Assembly: GCA_964058845.1 (NCBI GenBank)
Contig: CAXKVR010000237.1
Span: forward strand, 95,172-159,171
Length of the DNA stretch: 64,000 bases
Reading direction: 5' to 3'
Source of the DNA: Carex sylvatica
Taxonomy: Eukaryota; Streptophyta; Magnoliopsida; Poales; Cyperaceae
Below, one piece after another: positions 37,520-48,700 of the stretch. The position numbers were made by a program, and so were the translations under genes. A model generated the notes under the pieces. It saw only the letters and a list, made by a program, of their open reading frames with translations. It made no database searches and was not told the DNA's origin. Position 1 is the first letter of the stretch. Every line of letters begins with the position of its first letter.

Positions 37520-37825
37520 TTTTTAATTTCTGTTTTTTAAAATATGTTAGTTTTATAGATTTGAATATGTGAAGTGATTATATTTGTTTTTTAATAGATT
37601 AGATTTATTTTTCAAAATTCGGATTTAATTTTCATAGGTCTTTTAAAATAGGTTAGTTTAATTTCTGTTTTTTATTTTCTGCTTTTTTAATTTCTGTTTT
37701 TTTATTTCTGTTTTTTAATTTTCAATGTATGTTAGAATTATTTTGAATAGGTGAAATAAAAAGGTAACATATTTTTTTTAATATGTCAAGTAATTTACAT
37801 TTATTATTTTGAATAGGTTTAATAA

Positions 37826-40355
37826 ATGTCATCTCATCGTGATTCCGTGCAAGAGGACATCGCGAGAATGTCGGCCGAATTTTTTGGCCCGTCAATTCCA
37901 AATTATCCACCAAATTATCCACAAAGTTCCTCCCAAATTGCACCACCTAATTATCCACCAAATTATCAAAGAAGGGATCAAATACTAGATTTGAATTATC
38001 AACAACCCTCACAAATGAATGCACCGTATTATACTTCAAACGATGCAAATGTATACATTCCACAAGAAACACTTCAACCGACACCACAGTATACATATGG
38101 AGGCATTGGCTCTTCTTCTGTAGCATCGAGTCAATTCACTGACACTGCTCCTGTAGGAGGTACACCTTCGACAGGTGAACCTGAAATTCAAGAAGAAGTT
38201 GTCCCTCCTTCGACAAGTGATCCGCCGCAAAACCAGCAGGAAAGAAGACTAAAAGACCTCCCCCCGAATACAATCAACCGTGGGCGAAATTTTACAAAAT
38301 TACCAGAGGGAGTAACAACATTATGGCTTTTGGACAATGTAAGGTAAAAACTTGTCGAAAAACTTTTGAGTATAAACAAAGTAGTGGTTTGAGTAATTTT
38401 AAGAGACATGCCGAGTCGCACAAAAAAAAGGGTGAGTTTCCATCTGAAAATTCTGAACCGGGACAAATCCAAACCCTTATAAACGCGGATGGTACCAGAA
38501 CAAATCCAAAATTCGATGAATCAAAAATGCTTAGTGAATTGGCCCGGTACATTACCCATAAAGAACAACCAATAAGTATGGGTGGTTGCACGAGTTTTGC
38601 CCGGTTATGCATTCGGGGGTTAGGTCAACCAATGTACAAGAGGATCCATCATAGAAAGATGGTTAGTGAGATAAAAAACCAGTTTACCTCCACCAAAAAT
38701 GACCTTAAAGCTCTATTTGCATACCAAAACAATAAGGTGTCAATTACCTCCGACATATGGACTGCCGGTAAATATGGCCTTTGGTACTCTTGTATTACCG
38801 GCCATTGGATCGATGATCATTGGGTATTACAAAAAAGAATATTAATTTTTCGAGTTTTGGATTCCCCCCACACTGCAACTGTAATTTTCAAATCCATTAT
38901 TGAGGTTTTAGAAGAGTATAACCTTAAGAGAAATTTGGGTAACAAGGTTTTTTCTATATCCTTCGATAATGCTAGCAACAACATTGCTTCCATTGAGATT
39001 TTTAAACGGTCACTAAACCCGATCATGAATGGTGAAATGTTTCACCAAAAGTGTGCTTGCCACGTTCTTAACCTCGTCGTGAAGGCGGGTCTAAAAATAG
39101 AAGCCGTAAAACTATTGATAATTAAATTTAAGAATGCCCTTAACCACATTGTTTCAAACCAAGAAAGAAAACAACAGTTTGCTGCATTATGCGTCACCTA
39201 TAGATTGAGCAAGTTGAAGGTACCTTGGGATATAGATACCCGTTGGAACTCAACATATAGGTTGTTGAACCGATGCCTTCCCTACAAAGCTGTCATAGGT
39301 GAGTTTTTGAGAAGCTCCAACCCCGAGGCATTGCAATTCGAACTCATTGACGAAGAATGGGATAAACTGCAAAGGCTTAACAAATTTCTTGGAATCTTTT
39401 TTACTGCAACAGTTCAACTATCATGCTCGTACTCACCGACGTCGTTTGAGTTGCTGAGACATCTCTATGAAATCTCCAAGATGTATTGTGAATTAGAACA
39501 ATCTGAAATCTATGATGCATCTCTCACGCCAATTGTAGATGCCATGAAACAAAAATTCCTAAAATATTGGGAAGATGTACCTCTCCTAGCCATTGTCGCA
39601 AACTGTCTCCACCCGGCATACAAGAAGTTTTACACGATCAAAGTAGTTGAGAGGTACAAACAGAATTTACATTTAGACTCAACCGGGGTGGAGGCTTACG
39701 TGAATTCGAAGTTCGATGAGATGTTTAACATATACCACTCAAGAATGAGTGACAACCGAAACCCAGCTTCGTCCCGTCCCGCCACTAGGTATGAATATAA
39801 ATATACATGTGTTTTCAATCTTTATTATTTATAATATCTACATTATTTGTCCACTAATTTTTTTAATTGTTAAATTGTTCCACTACTAGGAGCACTAGCA
39901 GTGGTGGATTATTAGCAGATTTTCAGTCGGAGAGCCAACCGCACACATCCGCAAACGAGTTATTGGGCTATATATCGATGATCAATGAAAGTGAAGAAGG
40001 ACTTGACGTGATGGCATGGTGGAGGAGGCATCAAAGTTCCTTGCCAACGCTGGCTATGATGGCCCGCGATGTATTTGCTGTGCCCGTATCAACCGTCCCT
40101 TCTGAAAGTTATTTCAGTTCGGCGAACAGGATCCTCTCCGATAAACGAAGTAAGTTGGGTGCACATGTTTTTGAGAGACTTGTGTGCTTGAAGGATTGGA
40201 TTGCTGCTGAAGAGCGTACGCAACATGTGCCTCAACAACCATCATCATCTGAAGCCGACACTGAAGAAAGCGGTACTGAGGCGCCACGTGAGGCTAATTC
40301 AGATTCTGACGGTGCCGAAGAGAGCGAACAATGGTATATGAATCCAAACTACTAA
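37826..40355 (+). pseudogene. hAT transposase copy 1, frameshift in N-terminal part
   Basis: Exon 2 is 37826-39788 (donor GTATGA) and exon 3 is 39890-40355 (acceptor CTACTAG); phases agree. The N-terminus is Pro/Gln/Asn-rich. A BED-type finger follows (FGQCKV, later KRHAESH), then the RNase H-like core with TSDIWTAG and SFDNASNN carrying candidate catalytic Asp, the CACHVLNLVVKAG box, DTRWNSTY, and the hAT C-terminal dimerisation region (WWRRHQSSLPTLAMMARD, FSSANRILSDKRSKLG). At 38228-38231 it has four A where copy 2 has five, so the N-terminal frame shifts and stops at 38347. The rest is open from an internal ATG at 38323, but that product would lack the complete N-terminus. It could be an active protein only if this single base were bypassed. 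Confidence 0.85.
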
Positions 40356-41409
40356 ATAGGTAGTGTCGGTATAAATTTCTAACCTCTTTTAATCTTTATG
40401 GTTATTTTTTAAATTATAAATTTCTAAACATTTCAATTAGTTTTTAAGTTATCTATTTTAAAGAAGAATTACTAACAAAAAAAAAGTTAGAACTCCGCCT
40501 ATGTTATTTTACATAGCCGGTCCCAAGCCCGGAATTAAGGAGGAGGGTAACTTTTATTTTTTAATCTATTATTTTAAAATTATTCATAATTATTTTTAAA
40601 GTAATTGATTTAAGAAAAATTTTATTTTTATTTTATTCTTTTAAAGTAAAAGATTTAATTATATTTTTGATTTATATTTTATGTAACCTATTAAAAATAA
40701 ATGAACGTTTATAAAATATATTATAGATATAAATAAATTATGAAACTATATAATTAGAATGAAAATTTGAAAATAAAATAAAATTACTGGTGTAAAGAAA
40801 TAAATAAATACATTTGTATTTAGCCGAATAAATATACAAATTTTCGCATGAATATTTTTTATATATAAGTTACAAATTTTATTTATTTATATACACTATT
40901 TGATATTTAACTATTTTGATTTTAAAAGTCGAATTATAAACACGTAATAATATTCGTACAACACCGTAAAAAAATACCGTAAAAAAAAAGAAAAAAAAAA
41001 GAAAAAAAAAAGAAAAAATAACAGAAAAAAATAACAGAAAAAAATAACAGAAAAAAAAACCAGAAAAAAAAAACATAAAAAAAAACATAAAAAAAACATA
41101 AAAAAAACCAAAAAAAAAGGACAAAAAAAACCAAAAAAAAACAGACAAAAAACCCAGACAAAAAACAGAAAAAAAACAGGGAAAAAAAAAAAACCGAACC
41201 GGACCGGGTACCATACCCGGACCGCCCTACCCGTGTCGGGTACCACGGGCACGGGTATAACTCGGGTAGGGTACGGGTTTTGAAAAATATACCCGAGTAT
41301 ACCCGACCCGAGATACCCGTATACCGGACATACCCGTACCCGACCCAAACCCGTACCCGACCCCGGGTACGCCCGGTCCGCCCGAACCCGGTCCGAGAGC
41401 AACCCTCTA
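40356..41409 (+). other. 3' UTR and 3' subterminal zone of hAT copy 1
   Basis: AT-rich untranslated sequence, then an A-rich block with repeated AAAAAACAGAAAAAA (40975-41190), the complement of the intron's TTTCTGTTTTTT unit. CCCG/ACGGGT-rich subterminal repeats follow (41195-41409). Minus-strand Phe-rich open frames here are artefacts of the A-rich tract. Confidence 0.7.
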
Positions 41410-41549
41410 GGCACGGGTATAAGACGGACAGGGCACGGTTTTAAAAAAAACCGGTGATACCCGGCCCGTGGTACCCGTCTACCCGTGCCCAACCCCGGGT
41501 ATGCCCGGCCTGCCCTGCCCCTACCCGAGAGCAGACCTCTAGTTATAAT

Positions 41550-42745
41550 GATAAATAGAGAGCTTTAGGAAATAAAAATACGTGAACTCAAACCTTATTA
41601 ATTAGATGTATGATTATTTCTTAAGTTCGAATTTTTGAAGAACTAAGAGACGTCGATAATGGTCAACAAATTACTACGCAAACATGTGCGAATTTTCTAG
41701 ACTTTATAAAACTATTTTACTTTCATATTATCATTCAACTGTTTATTATTATTGCAGTAGTTTGATTTATGCATGTTATTTTCGAACCATTCGTATGACT
41801 TGAGTAGACAGAAATAATTTGCATGAAATGATAGAATTCATATATTGACCAATGAATTTGCATGAATAGGATGTGTTGATTATGGCATGAACTGTGTGAT
41901 TGAATAAATGTGTTTTGAAAAATGAACGAATATGATAATTGAACAGGGGTCAATATGCTTCCATATTGGGATGCATACATTGGGTCTAGTGTTCAACTGG
42001 ACCTCTTGTTAACGTGACTGTAGGCGAAAGCGGTCCTGTCACGGGTCTAACCCTAGCGTTTGGCAGGAGTTCTGCGGTTAGGGAGACAGCCTCCCAGCAT
42101 CAGGCAGGAGTTCCGCGGTTGGGTTGGCGATTTCTTTCGGCGTCGGGCGGGAGTTCCGCGGTCGAAGAAACAAGAAAATTAAGTGATTTCTTCCGGCATC
42201 GGGCGGGAGTTCCGCGGTTGAAGAAACAAGGAAAAATAAGAAAAGAATATGAAAATAGATGTAATAGTAGTAGATGCATTGCATTAGGGAATACATATGC
42301 ATTTTATTTCTTATCATATTTGTGAATATAAGTAAAGGTTTTATAAACTCTGGGCTGAAACTAAATCCCACACTGAGAGAAGGTTCGATCTCTCACCCGT
42401 TTCCACTGTTATGTGGGTTCTAGGTAACAAAGAGGAAGGATTTGAGCAAGGACAAGAGTGAGACTAAGCTGGAAGACATATTATTGATAAATTGCCACAT
42501 GTTGTTTAGTTTTTGTTTCCATGATTCTATATTAATACATTGAGCAGGCATGACAATGTCTGTGTTACTAGCCATGTCCGCTATGATTGTTTGTAAAAAC
42601 TCTTTTGATTATGAAATAAAATGTGGCTTTATTATGTTTTTTATTATGAAATAAAATGTGGTTTTATTATGTTGTTATTGATGATGTATGTGATGTGAAT
42701 ATGCCTTACGTAGAAATACGTGGCGTATTGTTTCGGGGTGTGACA
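41550..42745 (+). repeat. 3' LTR of the gag-only gypsy element, second part
   Basis: Resumes at the base after the hAT target duplication and matches the 5' LTR from 16765 to its end, including the GGCGGGAGTTCCGCGG minisatellite. It ends GGGTGTGACA. A private 35-bp tandem duplication (ATTATGAAATAAAATGTGG at 42608 and 42643) differs from the one in the 5' LTR. Confidence 0.85.
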
Positions 42746-45700
42746 ATTCCGTTACCTTCCCGGCAACGGTGCCAGAAAAGCTTGATGTAATTTTGATAGC
42801 TTAACAATTTAATCCCTAATCTCAATACAATTCGGTCTCAAGCGCACAACCTTATTGTTTAGTAATTTGGGTATCGAACCGTAGAGAGGTGTTGTAAGTA
42901 CTAGTTTATCGGTTTTCAATAATCTAGACAATCAAATATTGAGTGATTTTTGGAATAATATAAACTGAATTCTAAAAATGCGAGATGAATTAACTAAATG
43001 CATGATGAATTGTAAACTAATGCATGCTGAATTCCAAAACCTCAGCCTGAATTCCAGACTGAATGCAGGACGAATTATCTGAATGCAACTTAAATTAACA
43101 GAATGCAGGGGAAGGACCTGTCACACCCCGCGGCCCCACGAGGCGTGACGGGTGCCTCCTGCCGTAGACATACGGTTGCCCGTATGCCTACAAGGCAAGT
43201 ACGATATAATAGAAAGTAAAACACACCAACAAAACAAACAAATAACTAAGAAAAACAGTTCACAAATCCCAACTGGTCAGGTAATATCATACAAAATCCG
43301 TATCTCGATGGATACGTATCACCAATTGACATAGAGAACACATATATATACAATCAAAACATAAATCTATACATGTCTCTAATGTCACAATACCAGACAG
43401 CTAAGCAGCGGTGAAAACCAGGCCTACCGACCTCGTGTCTCTCTCGGATCCGCCGAACCGGAACCTGAAAAAGTAACCCAAAAGAGGGGATGAGAATTGA
43501 ATTCTCAGTGCGATAATTTGCCACATATCGTCCCTGGACTTGCAATCACAGATTATATTCAAAAAGTAAACACAAATATAGCTCAAATCAGTTTATAATC
43601 ATATATAAACATGAATACACAAACCCGACAACATTCATTCAAATGAAATCACAAATCAGGAATTGCCAAGATGAAATTCAAGCACACAATATTTGGTTTA
43701 ACTCGATTTCAGAATATCTGGTAGTAACTACAGATGTTCCACCAAACTGGACCCCAATTCGTTCCCACTCATCTGTAGGGTTACAGACACCTACAGACGG
43801 CTGTACCAGGTAAAACCTTTTCTCATGACACTCATCTGTAATTACAGGCTTAACTGTTTAATTAAAAGTCTGGTTCTAATTCATATCCGGAAAATCCATA
43901 TAAATCCAACTGACCATCCAAACGCAATACCCCCTGGGTAATGCCATCCGATACACAGTCACCACATCCAAAATCATAGTACAAAGTCACTTACCCTTCG
44001 TCCCAACCGGTACTGGGAACTGCCGAAGGTCAGACGATCTAAAGCTTTAGAACACTGAGCGTCACAGTCCATGCATAGACTTGACAAATCCGGATTCACC
44101 CCCTGGGTGACGTCATCACGGTGGATGACCATAATACCATATCCACCAACCAATGGTGATATAAAGCACGGTGACTTTAATTCCAAAATCAGATCATTCA
44201 GATCAACACAAATAATAACCATACCAGCATGCAAATCAATTAGATAAAACAATTCGAGTTTCACTTTATTTAGGCAATGCAATGCATATGAATCGAAACA
44301 CAGTTTAATTTCTGAATATAAAATATCAAACAAGTCCAGAAACCCCGCACCTGAGTAATAGCATGCTCGACTAAGGCTCAGGCGTCTCGAACGATCCAGA
44401 AATCCTTTGCCTCGTATGATTACCACCTATTTTACACGTTAAATGCGATTAACGCGTTCGATTAATATCCGATAATTAATACCATTACCAACCCTAATTC
44501 GAATTCCAATTCAATCGGTAGGTTTTAACGAAGTTATAACTCGATTAATTCCAACAATTTCCAGAGTTTCACATGAAACTATCATAATTCCTTTCCATTT
44601 CAATCCAACCCCAAAATCCTGGTTCAATTCCAAATTCCACAAGCAAATCAATTCGATTATCGAGTTATAACGTTTCAAATCAAATTCGACTTCGAATTTC
44701 ACCAAAATATAACAAATCAAATGAAATTAGGGTTTCCAAGAGAAAAGGAAGATAAATCGTATCAGTTATCACAAATTAACAACTAATCGAGCTAGAACTC
44801 GATTACGAAACCCTAATCACAAGTTTCAACCGAAATCACGACAAATCGAATAAATCAAATAAATTAGGGTTTTCAAGAAATTACCAAGGGAGAAATATAT
44901 ATCAAATTGAAGCTTTCTAATCGATCAAGGATCGTCAATTCAGCTCGAATCTCGATTTTCCGGTCAGTCCGATCAGATTCCGCGCTCAATTTCTCTCTCT
45001 CTCTTTCCCTTTTGGTTCGGCCTAACCTAGCTTTCCCGAAATATTTCTTTCAATTAAGTCGGTGGAGATGAAATGAGAAGAAAGCGCATTTTTGTTTAAT
45101 AATTGGAATTTTGCACATATACCCCTCCAACTTTTTAATATTTAACAACTTGAAAATATTTATTACAAATAGGCCCTTATGTAATCTTTTATTTATTAAA
45201 AAGATGAAAGAGAAAGAGAGAAGATATTTATTTAATCCATTTTGCAAATAGGTCCCTCAAAATAACAAGAATAACAGAAATACAGACCCCAGTGCGGACC
45301 AACCATCCGCACTGCGGATCCATCCAGCCGCATTCATTACGCAAATAACAAACACACCCCAGTGCGGATCACTCATCCGCACTGCGGATCCGTCCAGCCG
45401 CACTCACAGCGCAAATAGCAAACACACATCCCAGTGCGGACCGATCATCCGCACTGCGGATCCGTCCAGCCGCACTCACGGCGCAGAAAAATGTCCGAGC
45501 CTAGTGCGGACGCACTGAGCTCAATGCGGGTGCTCCCATCCGCATTCAGTACTTAGCGAAATTTTCAGAAGAGTACAGAACTCACCCGCACTGCGGATTC
45601 CCATCCGCACTACCATCCGCACCCAGTGAAAATCACAGCCGTTTATTAAAGAACTTGTCCCAGTGCGGGTGAAGCCACCCGCAGTGCGGGTCATCCATCC

Positions 45701-46992
45701 GCACTGGACCGTTTTTCTATATTTATAATTCGATTCGTGACGCCTTAACTCAATCAGTCAGTATAGAATATTTATTATAAAATTCATAATGTCACAATTC
45801 CAGAAACAGTAAATGATGAGAGAAATCAGAGGAAATGAATATCTAAGATTATGATTTCACTATGATACTTTTAATTATGTATTTCTAATTGTTTTTCTAA
45901 TATTTGGAAAATAATTATTGACGGGGTGATATCCTAAGGTAAATGTTTATCTATTTTCGTGGCTTCGCACCGTATATAGATTAAATAGGTCTCCTACGTT
46001 CGTGGCTTGCCAGTTTTAATCTAAATCCATTAAGCTATTTGATAACCCATATTTTTTTTCAAAAGCCTTTTGAACTACTTTCGTAGTTCTGAGTACTTAA
46101 GTTTGTTTATGTTGTTCAAGAAAATCAATTTCTCATTTCGGTCCATCACCAATTTTACCTAGTATTGTTTGCATAACTATCACTATTTTAAAAAGTACTT
46201 ATAATATAAATTTATCCTTTCGGTCTCAATTTATTATTAGCGGATCCCTTAATAAAATAAGAAATAACTAAACAAATCATTCAAGAATTCATAAACAAAT
46301 TAACATCAAAACCACAAATAAAATTCAAACAACTAAATTAACATAACTAAAGTATCAAGTTACTCTCATATCCCTAGATAAAATGTTTAGCCAAGCATAC
46401 TTTCAACACAAGCACAAGTCATATTCGATTCCATTAAAATCAGAAAATAAAATAAAAAAAAGAGAAGAATAAAAAAATTGCTAAAACCGAATTCGAAGAG
46501 TCGGGCTACCACTTTCTTCTTTTCCTTCGGTTTACCACTGGCCGAAATCTCTTCCTTCGATTTGCCTCTGGCCGAATGTCTCAATAAAATTCAAAGTGTA
46601 AAAAAAAAAAAATGCTAAAACCTCCATATCCCAATTAATAGCCAGCGCCCCATATATATCAGCTCCCCTCTAATTTAATCTTTTTTTGGTAAGAAAATAA
46701 AGGCCCTGTATGCGCCAGCCAATATCTCCTTTTATATAAAATAAATGCTAGCTAAGATAACTAAAATGAAAAATGCCAACTGCAGCCAAAATAAGTAGGA
46801 ATAAAAAAAATGTCCAAATGATTGATGTCCTGCCGATTACTCTCAAATTCTTTCCTTGTAAGATTTTCATTGATATGTCTCTCCATTCGGCTTGACATTT
46901 TTTATCTTCTGTGCACATACAAATCGCACGGTTTCATGCTCTTATTCTGCAATAATTAACAACTTGTGCAGTATCTTGTGTCTCGACTAACA
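42746..46992 (-). repeat. Tat/Athila-like LTR with primer site, split by a solo LTR
   Basis: On the minus strand 42774-42757 reads TGGCACCGTTGCCGGGAAGG, a near match to the tRNA-Asp primer site (TGGCGCCGTTGCCGGGG) of Tat/Athila gypsy elements. The LTR therefore lies to its right, from about 42786 (plus-strand TGTAATTTTG) to about 46992 (ACTAACA). A minus-strand TATATAAAAGG box is near 46729-46739. Without the 2,678-bp Tekay solo LTR it would be about 1.5 kb. The right boundary is a guess from the terminal trinucleotide. The internal region is gone, replaced at 42745 by the gypsy element. Confidence 0.55.
43119..45796 (-). repeat. Tekay-family solo LTR, minus orientation
   Basis: Reverse-complement copy of the Tekay LTR, 2,678 bp against 2,717 bp, with scattered substitutions and small indels, so it is older than the complete element. 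It begins TGTCACACCCCG and ends ATAATGTCACA. No internal sequence is attached. The flanking pentamers GGACC and ATTCC do not match, so the expected 5-bp duplication is not seen. Confidence 0.9.
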
Positions 46993-47060
46993 CTAATTAA
47001 AATTAAACGAAATGATAAATAAAATGCAATAAAACATGATAATTAGGATAAATTTTAGGC
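46993..47060. other. Spacer
   Basis: AT-rich spacer between the LTR-like block and the protease fragment. No feature. Confidence 0.3.
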
Positions 47061-47351
47061 TCAACTATGTGTCAAATAATGCGTCAAATTATGGTTCATC
47101 AAGAACTGAGGATCCAGAGTCTTTTGAGGTATAAGGTTTATGGAGGATCCCGGGTCAATGAGCATATGGCTTACCCTCTGACATTCACATTCACCATTTA
47201 GGAAAAGTGGTCGATTGTGATCATTTGTACTGACAAGCAGGCCTTCATCCTTAAAGGTGATGGATGGTCGTTTGTCATTCACTAAAGTGACTTTTTGCAT
47301 TTTCCTTTTCTGCAAAGTGCACTTGGAACTCTTTGGGATGTTGGAGTGCAT
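47061..47351 (-). pseudogene. Gypsy (Tat/Ogre-type) protease fragment
   Basis: A 96-codon minus-strand frame contains ITFKDEGLL, NRPLFLNG and LIDPGSSINLIPQKTL. The last matches the aspartic protease active-site region of Tat/Ogre-type gypsy elements, where the usual pattern is a D-x-G-S core followed by N-x-x-P. Only this fragment survives; no gag or reverse transcriptase adjoins. It is probably a remnant of the same or a related element as the LTR to the left. Confidence 0.6.
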
Positions 47352-48004
47352 ATATGAGTGTTGTACCCTAAAATGTTGCTAATTAAATAAATGGGAATTA
47401 GCAATGTTTAGAATACTTGGATAAAATTGTGAAGTATATGAAGGCTCTCCAAGATGAATAAAAATAGTATATTAGAATTCATGATAATGTTCTACATGTC
47501 AAATCATGAATTCTGATATATTATACAGATTCAACTCAAAATGGTTGAAGAGTTATGAATTTTCAAAGATTTGGTGACATGGCAACTTCTGATTAGTGCC
47601 ACCTCATCCTGGGTACCCATAGCATTTACTCTAACTCCTCTGTGTACAAATTGGAGCACCAGAGTATGACCTTACGCACTGGGCCCACTAGTCAGCCTCA
47701 CAAGGCCATTTTCGCTGAAGTCCAGAGATGAGGGAACTATGTGTGAACCGAGATCTCAGTGACTCGGTCTATCATACACTGAGACCAAGCAAACCCGGGA
47801 CAAATTAATACCTCAGCGTTCCTGATCCCTTCAGGGTGTATGCGCTCGGTGCTTTGTATACCACGTTGAGACCTGCACACGGTTCATACCACACCGAGCC
47901 TAAGTAAAAGAGATAGAGGGGCTCAGAGGAGAGCTGGCATGCTGGTCCCATCCGATAGCCTCTCCTCTCCTCTTCCCTTCCTTCTTTCTCTTCTTCCAAT
48001 CAAA
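47352..48004. other. Unassigned LTR-like spacer
   Basis: No gene. It starts near TGTTGTACCCTAAAATG, which looks like an LTR terminus. The part at 47640-47930 is GC-richer, with several CTGAGACC/ACCGAG words. No partner copy is in the window. Confidence 0.3.
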
Positions 48005-48138
48005 GATTTTCAAATTGGCTTAATAAATAGTAAAAAAATTCAGAAAAATATAAAATTTGGTCTCCAAGCACATTTCAATATAGAGATCACATCTAACAGT
48101 TCAGATCAACCATTTGGACATTGAAAACACAAAAATGA
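48005..48138. mobile_element. Half-copy of the foldback MITE
   Basis: Matches one arm of the MITE at 18571-18758 (GGCTTAATAAATAGTAAA, AAAATTTGGTCTCC, CATTTGGAC) with about 15% differences. The other arm is absent. The hAT copy 2 target duplication begins immediately after it. Confidence 0.75.
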
Positions 48139-48159
48139 GTTATAAGTAGAGGTTTGCTT

Positions 48160-48632
48160 TTACCCGCCCGGGTCGGACCCGACCCGTACCCGCCCGTGCC
48201 CGTTACCCGGGTTACCCGTGCCCGAGCCCGGGTATGGGTCGGGTAAACGGGTAGACGGGTACGGGTAAAAAACGGGTAGGGTACGATTATTTGGTTCAAA
48301 ACCCGACCAAACCCGGTCCGATTTAAGCCCGACCCGACCCGACCCGACCCGACCTACCCGACCCGGACCCGGACCCGACCCCGACCGACCCGTCCCGACC
48401 CGACCCGACCCGACATGACCCGACCCGACCCGGACCCGACCCGACCCGACCCGACCCGACATGACCCGACCCGACCCGGACCCGACCCGACCCGACCCGA
48501 ACCCGATCTGACCCGACCCGACCCGTTGAATTCAAATTTTTTTGAATTCAATTCCCGCCGGTTCAACCGGGCCCGGACCGGTCTAATCAAACCCGACCGA
48601 CCGGACCCACCCGAGTCAACTCAGGCTCAGCC

Positions 48633-48640
<8 letters not shown>
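48160..48640. repeat. 5' subterminal (ACCCG)n repeats of hAT copy 2
   Basis: Almost uninterrupted ACCCG/GACCC tandem words over about 370 bp, denser than in copy 1, then the shared palindrome around GAATTCAAATT. A T tract of about 40 follows at 48634-48673. Spurious Gly/Val/Arg/Ser frames arise from it. Confidence 0.85.
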
Positions 48641-48673
<33 letters not shown>

Positions 48674-48700
48674 CAAATTTTATTCCCTCCCAATATTTTC

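Larger units (their letters stand above)
23380..37816 (+). repeat. Leader intron of hAT copy 1, giant tandem arrays
   Basis: The donor is GTAACA at 23380; the acceptor TTTTGAATAG ends at 37816, nine bases before the ATG. Apart from the Tekay insertion (27121-37519) the intron is built of two interleaved repeats. One is a 14-bp unit, TTTCTGTTTTTTAA. The other is a block of about 105 bp that starts GATTTGAATATGTGRAGTG and appears about 18 times. A higher-order period of about 483 bp is visible at 26175-27120. No protein-coding content. Confidence 0.8.
22734..41409 (+). mobile_element. hAT transposon copy 1 (transposase-bearing)
   Basis: The ends TAGAGGTTTGC and, inverted, TAGAGGGTTGC match at 10 of 11 bases. 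It is flanked by GACACGGG (22726-22733) and GGCACGGG (41410-41417), an 8-bp duplication with one mismatch. It contains a CCCGA-rich subterminal zone, promoter, noncoding exon, giant leader intron, two coding exons and a second subterminal zone. After subtracting the Tekay insertion it is about 8.3 kb. It inserted into a non-autonomous member of its own family. Confidence 0.88.
21993..41541. mobile_element. Small non-autonomous hAT, hosting a larger hAT
   Basis: Flanked by perfect 8-bp target duplications GTTATAAT (21985-21992 and 41542-41549). The site is undisrupted in the other LTR at 16757. The ends are TAGAGCATTG and, inverted, TAGAGGTCTG. Without the inner insertion it is about 865 bp: 21993-22733 plus 41418-41541. 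Its body repeats the 3' untranslated part of the large hAT (for example ATTAAAAATAAATGAACGTT at about 22332 and 40690), so it is an internally deleted relative with no transposase. Confidence 0.85.
16308..42745 (+). mobile_element. Gag-only (pol-less) Ty3/gypsy element, nested insertions in its 3' LTR
   Basis: Truncated 5' LTR (16308-17950), tRNA-Met-type primer site, internal region with only a gag relic, polypurine tract, and a 3' LTR (20406-21992 continuing at 41550-42745). No protease, reverse transcriptase, RNase H or integrase lies between gag and the 3' LTR, so this copy could move only with proteins from another element. The 3' LTR is interrupted by 19.5 kb of hAT and Tekay DNA. The 5' LTR lacks the roughly 1.1 kb corresponding to 20406-21521, including the TATA box. 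Confidence 0.8.

Noticed and set aside
40879..41492. Phe-rich minus-strand frames (also 55126-55843)
   Set aside because: Translation of the A-rich and CCCG-rich 3' zone of the hAT elements; they look like membrane proteins only because of TTT/TTC runs.
46387..46584. 65-codon minus-strand frame with a hydrophobic stretch
   Set aside because: Lies inside the Tat-like LTR; the hydrophobic part is a T-rich tract.
48160..48590. Gly/Ser/Val/Arg repeat proteins on the minus strand (also 22705-23040)
   Set aside because: All frames of the (ACCCG)n subterminal repeats stay open; composition artefact.
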